64,000 nucleotides of DNA from Pycnopodia helianthoides (Eukaryota; Echinodermata; Asteroidea; Forcipulatida; Asteriidae). The notes beneath the pieces were generated by a model. That model worked only from the letters and a program-made list of their open reading frames with translations. It was not told where the DNA came from and did not search any database. Shown piece by piece: positions 31,596 to 42,100 of the stretch (its first letter is position 1; each line of letters opens with the position of its first letter). The stretch spans positions 6,404,583 to 6,468,582 of the forward strand of contig CM063258.1 in NCBI GenBank assembly GCA_032158295.1, given 5' to 3'. A program made the translations under genes and the position numbers.

Positions 31596-31671
31596 AAAAC
31601 TTATTTATCCATGATTTATCAACAATTCAGATGAACTTATTTAATGATCTAATGATCGTGTTTTTTTCAAG

Positions 31672-31986
31672 CGTGCCCGGAAGAGGGACACAACGAAAAG
31701 TCAGCAGAGAAAGGCCGTAAGCAATAATGTGCAAAATTGACTTCGAAGAGAACGGAGTTTGATCGGTTCTCTGCCATTTGAAAAATCGATATTGAAAGAT
31801 TAAATTCTGAAAACGTGTCTTTGGGGGTAATTTTAACAACAAAAATGCAACAGTAATGCCATATATTTTTTGTCAGGAGCCATTTTGTTGCTTACGGCCT
31901 TCTATTACTGGAAACAAAAGTACTTTGAGTGCCTGGAAGAAGAGCGGAGGGCCTTAAGTGTGTCTTCTGGTTCCACAATGATATAA
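31672..31986 (+). CDS. Orphan terminal exon pair (31672-31716, 31877-31986), gene unknown
   Basis: Exon 31672-31716 lies between acceptor TTTTTTTCAAG and donor GCC|GTAAGC. Exon 31877-31986 follows TTTTTTGTCAG and ends at TAA. Both are in phase 1 and read CPEEGHNEKSAEKGR, then a hydrophobic AILLLTAFYYWKQKYFECLE, then EERRALSVSSGSTMI and a stop. An AATAAA lies at 32090-32095, about 105 bases after the stop, as in a real 3' end. I do not recognise the protein. The entry phase equals the exit phase of SUCO exon 23733-23973, so these may be alternative SUCO 3' exons; otherwise they end a separate gene whose earlier exons I could not find. Confidence 0.45.
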
Positions 31987-32089
31987 TCCTTTACCACTAA
32001 ACTGTGTTCAAATTTTGTGTGTTTTCCAAATCTTAAAAAGTAAAGCTTTAATTGTCTGTATATACAGTATATGTTCGATAAGCCCACAA

Positions 32090-32095
32090 AATAAA
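32090..32095 (+). terminator. Poly(A) signal AATAAA
   Basis: Canonical hexamer about 105 bases downstream of the TAA at 31984-31986. It supports the orphan exon pair as a transcript end. Confidence 0.5.
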
Positions 32096-32883
32096 GAAAT
32101 TACAATTTTTATGGAAGTTATAAAGTGTCCGCAGAATGATTGTTCATCCGTTTTGCTTCTACCTGTGATATTAGAAGGAAGTTTCCAATTATATAGCTAA
32201 TTCTGTTTGTACAAACTTTCAAAGAGATTATTGAAAAAACTGAAAAAATACTTTCATGTATAAACACTAAACATCTTGTCGTAATCGACAGTTAGTTTAC
32301 TCATATTGTAGAGAGTTATTGCATGTTGTTTCAAACTCCCACTGTCTATATTGTGACCTTTTGGGATCATGGACAAATGAGGTACTGTTTTCTACTCTGC
32401 GCGTGGATCCACTGTGTTGACAATACATGGGAGAATGACTTTTTAATTAAGCTATTTTGTTGACACTGCATTCATGTACCTTGTCAATCAAGTGATACAA
32501 GCGGATGTCTGTGTTGCTCTCTAATTGTTTCGCTTCTTAAGAACTCCTTGCTAGAACATTCCATTTGCTCCACGCTGTCATTTGTTATGCCAAAGGTTCG
32601 AAAGTGCACTGTTTGCCTTCGTTTTAATAATATTTGCCATTATTCCGACAAAATCAACATTCATAAAGAAATGTTGATACTGAAAGTAAATTTTGATAGA
32701 GTTTGTGTTGGCCTGATATTAGATTGGGCCGTGACTGTTCTACGTGTTGTACACTTAAACTTCAAAGTGAATTGGTTTGGGGCTAGAGGTAGACTTGTGG
32801 ACGAGTCGTTAAATGTTTGTTGCGGTGATAGCATAACAGCTCTCCCTGTCAGGGAAGACTGCTCCCCAAGACTGCTGCTCTTG

Positions 32884-32961
32884 CGCGAGGCTGCTGGCTC
32901 CTGCCGACTAGCCGACTACTGTGAGAGCAGTAGTCTCGCAGGAGCCAGCAGTCTCGCGAGA
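32884..32961. repeat. GC-rich inverted repeat (GCGAGGCTGCTGGCTCCTGC)
   Basis: GAGGCTGCTGGCTCCTGC is mirrored by GCAGGAGCCAGCAGTCTCGC about 30 bases later, with inner CGACTACTGTGAGAGCAGTAGTC also self-complementary. It stands out as a GC-rich hairpin in AT-rich surroundings, about 600 bases upstream of the astacin promoter. Confidence 0.8.
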
Positions 32962-33496
32962 ACGCCACCAGCGTCACAAGACTCGGTGCGCTGTCATTGC
33001 GACAAACATTTGCAACTTGTCTACGAGTCTAGCCTAGAGGTACACCAAAGACTCATTGTGTCTGGAAAGCATTTCGCACTGTAGAGGCAAGGTCTCTGTT
33101 GACCCATGTCCACTTTTCATTGTGCTTCTCATGGTAACATTGTCAGCTTAATGACCCATTTACTGCACTTTATCTAACACTTGAAAACTTTGAGTTGTTT
33201 CAATATCTAGGAACTGAGTTACTTCTTTCAGACAAGATACACAATAGGTCAATTTGTCTGGACAACAACATAAATACGTTCAATTTACATTTGCACCTGG
33301 CCTGTTTATTTTTAGAGAATGATTTACTGTCGCCAATAAAAAAAATTTGCAATAATTATCCCGGTTAATCTGTGTAAAGTAAACAGAGAAACAAACTCTC
33401 GGTAATTAAATTCCACCAATCCAATAGATCAGGAGAACCCGTCCGGCGAGACGGTATCAAATTTGGTGCGTGACTTTCCCAAGCTCTGTAAGGCAA

Positions 33497-33504
33497 TATA
33501 AAGG
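33497..33504 (+). promoter_or_regulatory. TATA box of the astacin gene
   Basis: TATAAAGG lies 91 bases before the ATG at 33595, which would place the transcription start near 33525-33535 and give a short 5'UTR containing a CT run (33551-33571). The start codon context GGCCACCATG is an excellent Kozak match. Assignment is by motif and distance only. Confidence 0.6.
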
Positions 33505-33594
33505 ACACAGGGTCTTGAGTTTGGAAGATTTGCAGTTGTGTAGAGGACGCTGTAAACTCTCTCTCTCTCTCTTGCTATCATCTGATTGGCCACC

Positions 33595-36159
33595 ATGCAG
33601 TTTGTGCTGCTGATGAGTTTGTTCTTAGTGTCGGCCCTCGCTGACACTGGAGAAATAGTAAGTGGACCGTATTTTTTTGTATCTGTTTAGATCAGGGCCC
33701 AGTTTCATGGCACTGCTTACCGCGAAATTCTACGCTTACAGTCCAGAGATTTACATGGTTTACATGGGTCTGTAACTGCAGAATTCTGTGGTTAACGGTG
33801 AAATTGGGCACTGAAGTTGTTTTTAGTAATCTAGGTTTCAGGAGTGTACATTTATATTAGGCCAAGTCATAAAGAAATACATTAGTTGATCGTCCTGTTT
33901 TCATGTTTTCAAAAAGAGAAGGATTAGAGCCTTTTAATTTGTTTCCTTATTTTTTGTTGAGAAGGAAAAATTTGCTGGCTTTGTAGAACTTAGAAGTCTA
34001 AAATTGGGTAAACTAATTCAATTGTCGAAAGAATGGTACCAAGATGAAGCAAAAATGTGTAAATAAGTCTTTTTTGGGACAAAAATGATGTGGAATCGAA
34101 ATAGGATGCGGGGCGGGACGACTAACTAAGGAATTTTTTTACTTGGCCTTATAGTTATACACTCTTGTGAGAAAACTTCAATGGGTTAATACATATATGT
34201 TATAACAAATTATATTGTAAGCAAACCTAAGCAAATCAACAGCTTTTGGTCAGAGGTTTTTCTTTATACCTATTAATGAATTTGATAGTGTCCTTCATGT
34301 ATGTGATTTATTAGGATTTTTTCCTGATTTTAAAAGGAATTTTCAGTGGTCTCCATGCACCTTCAGATTTTCTTGAAAGAGGTGAAATTGCCATCACAGA
34401 GATGAAAGACTTGGCCCTTCAATAAATGATGTGGAGAGTCTGCAAACACCTGCCATTAAAACCTTGCAACGAGGCACCTGTTTGGTCCCAAGGGGACCAA
34501 ATGATTTATGTTTGCTAAACCAGTCTGCTGTCGGCACAAGATCACAAGACCTTCATTCACAAAAGCCCATTGAACCTAGAGCGGTCAGACACAACATGCC
34601 TTACCACTAAGCTGTGGTAGTGTTCTGTGGCTCACGTGCCTCAGAGATAGGAGTTTGTGCATGACCTATGGGAATTTTTTGTTCACCACTCCTCCTGACC
34701 AAATTGACGACCCCTGTTGATTGACACCCCTCCTAAAACGTGTGTATTGGTACACTGCAGGTTATCAAGGAGTATCACGGGGTTGGGATCTACCATTTTG
34801 AAATGGTTATGTTTTTCTTGATATGTGTCAGTGCTCTGTGGTTGGGTGCATCGCTGCAAGGTTCATGTTGCAGTTCTATTGGCTTTATCGCCACACAAAG
34901 ATGGAACTTTTATCAAATTTTCAGGATTTTTCATTTTAATACAATCTCATCGCCGGTTCTATTCTTCTTGTATACCGTTATAAAAACTTTAATCCTGAAC
35001 ATGCCAAAGAAAGTGGCTTCGGAAATTACAGAAAGTTATAGGTAAAATGAAATAATCTGAATGATCTAGCCATTGAAAACCGCTGAATTAATTTACCTTT
35101 TCTGTCTAATGCGTGTTGTGTCTGAGCGGTCAAGTACACTGGACTCAAGCTCTTGTGATTCTCTGATCAGCAGAGTTTGGGTTCGAGTCCCAGTCTTGAC
35201 ACTTGTGCCTTAAAGGTATTGTACACTTTTGGTAACAGCTCAAAATCAGTGTCCACATTTTGTGTGATTAAACATATGCATGAACAAACAAACCTGTGAA
35301 AGTTTGAGCTCAATTGGTCATCGAGGTCACGAGAAAATAGTGAAAAGAGATCTTATGTGTTTTCTGTTTTTTCAAATTATCGCGCGCGATAATTACTATT
35401 GTTTTACTTGTTTCTCAGAAACGATAGCATTTTAGGCAGAAATACTTTAAGGAACCTTTTCTACCATTGCTTACTTTAAATCATGTAAGTTATGTGTGAA
35501 TCTGTGAACATTGTGTTTTTCGATCTTACCAATAGTGTACAGGGCCTTTAAGCAAGACGCTTTTAAGCAAAGCAATCATGGTTAAAACCATTATTGCTTT
35601 GTCCTTTGGATTGGACATAAAGCCGAAAGGTCCTGTGTGTTGTGTAATGCACGTAAAAGAATCCAGTTACACTTATGACTAAGAGAAGGGACGTGCCTCC
35701 ATGTTTCTGGCAGTGGCTGCTGAATGCGCTGCAGCACCCTGTAACCCCTACATAAATGGGTCTTATATAATTGAAAAACTTCAAAAACCTGTCTTGAAAA
35801 TTAACAGTAAGTGCTTTGAGCTGCCCATAGATAAAGCGCTATATATAAACTAGTTACTATTATTAATAAGTATTTTTTTTCTATCCAAACGTTTCTTTTT
35901 TAATTCCAGAATCGCGACTTCAGCGGAATGGCTGAGAGGTTTTTCATGGGAGCGGACAGTTTGGCATCAAGGTTGGAAATGACACCATCGGTGAACTGCT
36001 TGGAGGGTGATATGGAGTTTACGGACCATCAGAAAGAAGTTTACCTAGCCATGAGATCAGTGACGGCAAAGAACAGGGCAAGAGTGCGAAGGGAGGCCAG
36101 TCAGGCATTTCAACTGTGGCCGGATAAAACTGTTGTCTACAAATTTGATCCTGATTTGA
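33595..36159 (+). CDS. Astacin signal peptide and prodomain exons (33595-33657, 35910-36159)
   Basis: Exon 1 encodes [20 protein letters not shown], a clear signal peptide, and leaves in phase 0. Exon 2 encodes the prodomain. The CLEGDME stretch matches the FxGD-type aspartate switch that ligates the active-site zinc in proastacins. It is followed by NRARVRR, a dibasic processing site, and then [20 protein letters not shown], the start of the mature enzyme. No irregularity is seen in these exons. Confidence 0.93.
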
Positions 36160-39100
36160 GTAAGATTTCCAATTTGATCCCCATTATTTTTTGGGCTTTT
36201 GTGAACAGGACTTACACCTGATTTCTTAGCTATACTAGCATCAACTACATGGTGAAATACTTTTAATGATCATCAACAGTGATCAGTTGCATGCTGGGAT
36301 TGATTTTTGGGGGAATTAGAGTCAAGATGGCTGCCAATCAATAAGAGCGTATGTATATTTTAATCATGATAATTCTACAGAAGTAATCAGAGAATTACTA
36401 ATTTTTATCAGAAAATCCACTATTGATAAAAATATGAAGTTTGATTGAACCTTAAAGTGTGTAGCGACCCTTACATCTTTCCACTCAATAATATAATTTA
36501 TACTATTTGTGGGTCATTTTGGTTGGTAAGCAGTTTGCAACAGCTATTTCTATATATATATACATATATTAATATACCGCACACAGAGATCCTTGTCCGT
36601 TGATTGGTGGACTACGCGTCATGTGTCATACTTTATTTTGCCATGTATACTGTTCCCACACTCCAAATGTAATGTAGCTAGGAGTTCTATATTGATCAGT
36701 ATAGGACTCTTGGAATTCCGGGTGCTTGGCATCTGAGCTTCCTGCGTACTAATAGATTTTACATTGAGTACAGTATGTAATGATTGCATTAAGCTTTGTT
36801 AGCGCCTGCGTATGGCTATGAAATCCGAACTCGCTTTAAGTAACTGGGTTTAAACCGTTGAAATAAGTTATAAATAAATTGTTCAAAATTTGTACTATTT
36901 ATTTATTATATAAAAATACCAAAATGACAAGAATCTGTGTGGAAGGTATATAAAACAAATATAGGATGCATTTTATTCATACAATATAGCTTAACCATTG
37001 TACTCATATTCATCCAATATTTGTATATTTTGTTTAAGACTCTGAAATCAAAGCAAAATTCCAGGACGCGGTTCGAGAGTACGAAGAGAACACCTGTATC
37101 AAGTTTAGTGAGGCACTGGATGGATACACGGGAGATGTAGAGCCATTACATGTCCATAGCGAGAAAAAGGGGTAAGTTCATTCTGAGTAGCGAGGGCCAA
37201 ATTTCGTAAAGCTGTAAAGCGGAAAAAAATCTTCGCAAATTTCACTGCTAAGCAAACAAACGAGTGGGACACCAGTCGCAGCAATGTAAAACTGCTTGGA
37301 ATACCGGCTGGTTACCTGATTCTTCTAAGCACGGTTTTTTCTGTGCTCAGCAAGTTTTTTGTGCTTACAGGGTTTTTGAAATTGGGCCCAGATGGAAGAC
37401 TTGGAGCTCTGGTTCATCTTCAGCTACCACAACTTCTTACCACAAAAGATTGCTTTTTCATTTGTTGTTTTTTATTCAGAAAATGGATGGAACGTCAGCT
37501 AAAACAAAAAAATCAACAAAGATTTTAGTCGGGAGATTGCAGAACATAAAACGAGTTTAATCGAGCAAGTTCGATCAAGGACGTTAGTTAATCAGTTTTG
37601 ACTAAAGCCCGGTTCATACTTCCTGCGAATGCGAATGCGAAAGCGGAAGCGAATAGTGACGTCACAAATTCGCAACGAATAATTCGCAGGGGTTGAGCTG
37701 TGCTCAACTCTTGGAATTATTCGCAGCGAAAACAGAGTTGTGACGTCAATATTTGTTCGCTTCGCATTCGCAGGAAGTATGAACCGGGCTTAACCCTGAT
37801 CAAACGCACGCTAGTCAACGAGTGTTGGATTTAATAGTTAAGTGGACAATTCACAACCAGGGTATCGAGGCTGGTCTCATGGCTGGTTACCAATAGCCAT
37901 TTCAATAGCACAGTGCAGAGAGGACCAGTTCTCAGAAAAAAATGACATCGTTAATTCGACTTATCAGAGTAGATTATCATTATCATTGGTGATGTTAACT
38001 CTTTGCTTGTATTGTACTATGAATATTTGTCCTGATGATTCTGTCTTTTCTTATTGTGAGTACGGTATAAATGTTTCATTGAATTAAATTGAATTGAATA
38101 GATGGGCCTAAGAAGATATTTGGCAAATACTTTCAGTCAACAATTAAATAAATAGCAGTGTTGTATGACTCGAGTCCAGGACTCGGAGTCCGAGTCCCGG
38201 GTCTCGCTAAAGACTCGCAAAGACTCGGACTCGGATAAATAGGGATGGAAAGGAAGGTCCAAACAAAGTTGGAAAGAATTCAAACATTTTAAAACATTGA
38301 CAATTCTGAATAGCTACGTAACTATTTATTTATTCTTATGTGGTAGATGCTCATCCACTGTCGGGGACCAGGAGGAAATATCAATTTGGAAGAGAATGTG
38401 TGTAACATTGTAAGTAAACCATTCAGTCTGGTTTTCTAATTCCTCGATCAAGTTTTTTAAATATCAAGTAATCCAGAGGTCACAGGCTCAAGTCTCATTG
38501 AATTTTTCTTTGTTCAACCCCAAAAATGTTTACCCAATCAGTTTCCCTTGTGGTTTATTACTTGATAATATCATCCGAGGCAATCCCTGTACCAAAGTAT
38601 AATCTGACAAAAAATATGTGGAAAAGGCAACATAAGGCTAGATAGCTCAGTTGGTAGAGCTCTTGCATGTTAATCCGGAGGTCACAGGTTCAAGACCTGC
38701 TCTTGTCAATTTTTTTCTAAGTTCAACCCAAAATCAAATTACAAAAATGGGAATCAGCTGTTACCAAAATTACTTTTGGTCTGAATGGCTGTCATGGCCG
38801 ATGGCCTAGAGAATAAAACTTAAGTTCTCATGGTTGTGGGTTTGAATCCCTACCTTTCACCTCTGTGGATCCCGGTTAGAATCCCACATATATTTGTCTT
38901 TTTATTTATTTTTTATCACACACCCAACACAATTAGCGCCAAAAACAGGATGAACAGGAATTGAGAAGAAATGTTCAGTTTTAGTTCTTGAAGGAAAACC
39001 CCAATGGGGGAAAACCCACACAATCGGGCATAGGAACTGAAAACCAAATCCACTTGCAAGGCTCCGGTCTGGGTGGGATTCTAACCGGGATCCACAGAGG

Positions 39101-42100
39101 TGGAAAGGCAGGGAAAGAAACCACTGAACCAACCTGACCCTCGGCAAAACACTTGAAAGTATAACTATCTTTCATCACCCAGGAGTATGGGTACCTGTGA
39201 GAGTAGAGGTTTATGTGAATAAATAGCAACCTGTGCACCCACTTCGCTGCCGGTGCTGCATATTTCATAAGGAGTTGAGATGGGTTTAAAAGGAATGTAA
39301 CAGTGTAAGGGCTTTGAAACAATGTTTAAAAGCACTAAGTAAATGCCTATTATTATTACGCAAAAGTTGTCATCGGTCTCATATTTATTTAAATGGTACT
39401 TAACAGATATTTTGATTTTATTGAGACAAAACAAAGTAATGCAGAATACAAACGCATCCAGGATTTGTTGTACATGTATATGCCGGGGTCGACTTTGTAC
39501 GGTTACAGCTCGATAGTTCCAAAGGTTCGATGGTCAGAAGGTTGTTTGTCCGAAGTTTTTTGTCCAAGGTTCATAGTCCGAAGGTTCGAAGTCCGAAGGT
39601 TCGATAGTCCGAATTCGTATCGAAGGTTCCGATTGTCCGAATTCGATATCGAAGGTTCGTATGTCCGAATTCGGATACGAACTTCGTTTGACCCGGTCAA
39701 TAATGAACCTTCGACTATCGCATCAAAGTTCGTGGTTCAGAAGTTCATTTTGTCCGAAGGGATTTTGTGCGTTCAGGTCAATATCGAACGTTCGATAGTC
39801 GAACTTCGATCGGTTCGAACTGATCGGTCGAACCTTTGAATGAAGGTATCTTATTCTTTAATAGTCGAAGTCGAAGTGAAGTCGAGATAATTTAAACATT
39901 CATCATAATAAATGTAATTTGGGCTAAGATGGACTAATAAAATTTGGAACAACTTTCACACAATCTTTATGTGTCACATCAACCGGCCAGGCCAAAAAAG
40001 GGCTATAGAGTAATAGCACTCAAATGTTGGTAGATGCCGCCCGGCAAATCGTTATTAATCTGGAGGTCGGGTTCAAATCCCGCTGCAGTCAATTTTTCTT
40101 TGTTTCAACCCAAACTATTCTTTTTATCATGACAGTTTGGGGTCATTTTGCATGAGCTCAGCCACTCCATGGGGAGATACCATGAGCAGTCCCGCCCTGA
40201 CAGAGGTGACCATATCAGCATAGTTGAGGACAACATATGTCAAACTACTTTCACAACTTCAAGATAGCAGATCGACCATTACTGGTCATGTACGATCTAC
40301 AGTCCATTATGCATTATTCATGTGATGTAAGTGAATGCACTTATCTTTCTTTCTGTCTCTTGTTTTCTGTTGCTCATTATAAATTGCCTTTTAAAGAAAG
40401 GGTCATAGATTGCAGTAAAGTGGAAACAGTGAAGTGGAAATAAATAAAAAAAGAGAGCAAGGCAGAAAGCACACAGAAAGAGAAGAAGGAATTAACAATG
40501 AGACAAAGGGGGTGGGGACAGAGGGAAGGGGCTGGTTTAACCACAAGAGGTTGGAAACACAAAAGACAAAACCAATGATGGGAACAAGAGGGAGAAAAAG
40601 TAATTAATTAGTGAAGGAGACAGACTAAAAAAGGGGGATATCTGTGGAAAAAGATGTCTATCTAAACATTATCTATCGACAAATCATGAAAGTGTTTTTG
40701 GTTCAAGTTGTCTACGGTCTACCTAGAAATATACTGAGGAATTTTGAAAACTGAAAACATTATCTTGTACTTCATACAGGCATTCAGCAAGGACGGCAGG
40801 TCAGAAACAATCCTACCTAAAAAAGAAAGTGAGAAACTGAAGATGGGACTGCAAAAGAAGCTAACAAGACTGGACAAACTCAACCTGAATACAATGTACA
40901 ATTGCTTTGGTAAGTAAAGTGCTGAGTACTAACATCTCTCATAACAGGTAAATTTGGTTTGTAAAGACATTAGGGCCCAATTTCATGGAACTGATTAAGC
41001 ACAAAAAGTAGCTTTGTAAAACAAAATATGCTTACCAGAATAAGGAAAAAATTATCCAAACCATATTTAGAATCCTTTCTCAAAATAGTTTATACTATCA
41101 ACAGCTGCAGTGCTTCTCACCAAGTAAGTTTTTTCAGTCATTCATTTTTGGAGTATTCACCAATCTATGCCCCTACCTTCAAGTGATCATAATTTTTACA
41201 TGTATTGATATTTTTTTGCTGTATTTTGAACTGAGTTACCCCATTCTCCCTCTGGCTTTCGTCTTTTTTTCCCTACAGAAAACTGTCCAGAGGACTTGAG
41301 TGATAAGTGTCAGAATGGTGGCCTACCCTACATTGACTGTTCCTGTGACTGTCCCGAGGAGTACACTGGTGTGTACTGTGAGATCTTCAAAAAATCAACA
41401 GGTGAGAAATACCGGAAAAAGAAAACAGCGTGTCATGGCCTAGCAGTCTAGCGCACCGGACTCAAGCTCAGGTGTTTCCGATCACCAGAGTGTGTGTTCA
41501 AGTCCCGATCTTGACACTTGTGTCCTTGAGCATTGTCAGTTTGACACAATATGTTTTTTCCTAATCTTGAGGTTGGGGCGTAAACAAAATTTTCAACGAT
41601 AATTAAATTACAAAAAATTGATAAACTTATTAAAATTACAAGTATATGACAAACAAACACATTATAAACTAGTTCAAATAGCACTCCCGTTAAAATTGTT
41701 TTCACTCAAGTAGCCTTTTTAATGGTTCAAAACAGAGTTGCATTTTATGATGAGATCTCGAGCCTTTTGCATTGCAGCAATTGCGTGAAAAACAAATTCA
41801 CAACTTTAGGATTTCTGTCTTTAGAATCAGTCAGTGGGATTTTGATTGATTTAGAAACTTTAGAATTACTTCAAACAAACCACTATATGCACCAGTGTCC
41901 TCTTATCACCAATTGTTATTATTATTATTATATATTTCTGGTAATGATGGGGAAACCAATGATACCTCATTGTTGCTCACAAGCCTGAGGAAACCTGTAA
42001 ACAATGGTGCTTGCTGTGTGAACCAGAAACACAGGGGTTAACACCTACTCTTCCACTCTAAGTGTTCTGGGTTCTTTTACTTGCACTACCAATCCCAGTA

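Larger units (their letters stand above)
25816..31671. other. Intergenic or long 3' intron region, repeat-rich, no gene recognised
   Basis: Contains MITEs at 27053-27192, 27375-27695 and 29213-29605, foldback copies at 27192, 27808, 30067 and 31060, a hairpin at 31474-31595 and a SINE-tail fragment at 30835-30920. Short open frames (for example 27419-27625 and 28914-29216) fall inside or beside repeats and show no recognisable protein. The stretch 26340-27050 is unique-looking but has no coding signal I can defend. Confidence 0.55.
31987..33496. other. Intergenic region upstream of the astacin gene
   Basis: No gene recognised. An open frame at 32548-33084 spans a GC-rich hairpin (32884-32961) and resembles no protein I know. 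The last few hundred bases are the probable upstream regulatory region of the astacin gene. Confidence 0.5.

Noticed and set aside
32548..33084. 178-codon open frame on the plus strand
   Set aside because: It spans a GC-rich hairpin, shows no recognisable domain, changes composition abruptly, and lies in the upstream region of the astacin gene without splice support.
39393..39839. 148-codon open frame, partly after a possible acceptor in the astacin intron
   Set aside because: Most of it is the TTCGA palindromic repeat, which lacks stop codons in several frames. The first 27 codons do not match the astacin fold, and the real catalytic exon follows at 40136.
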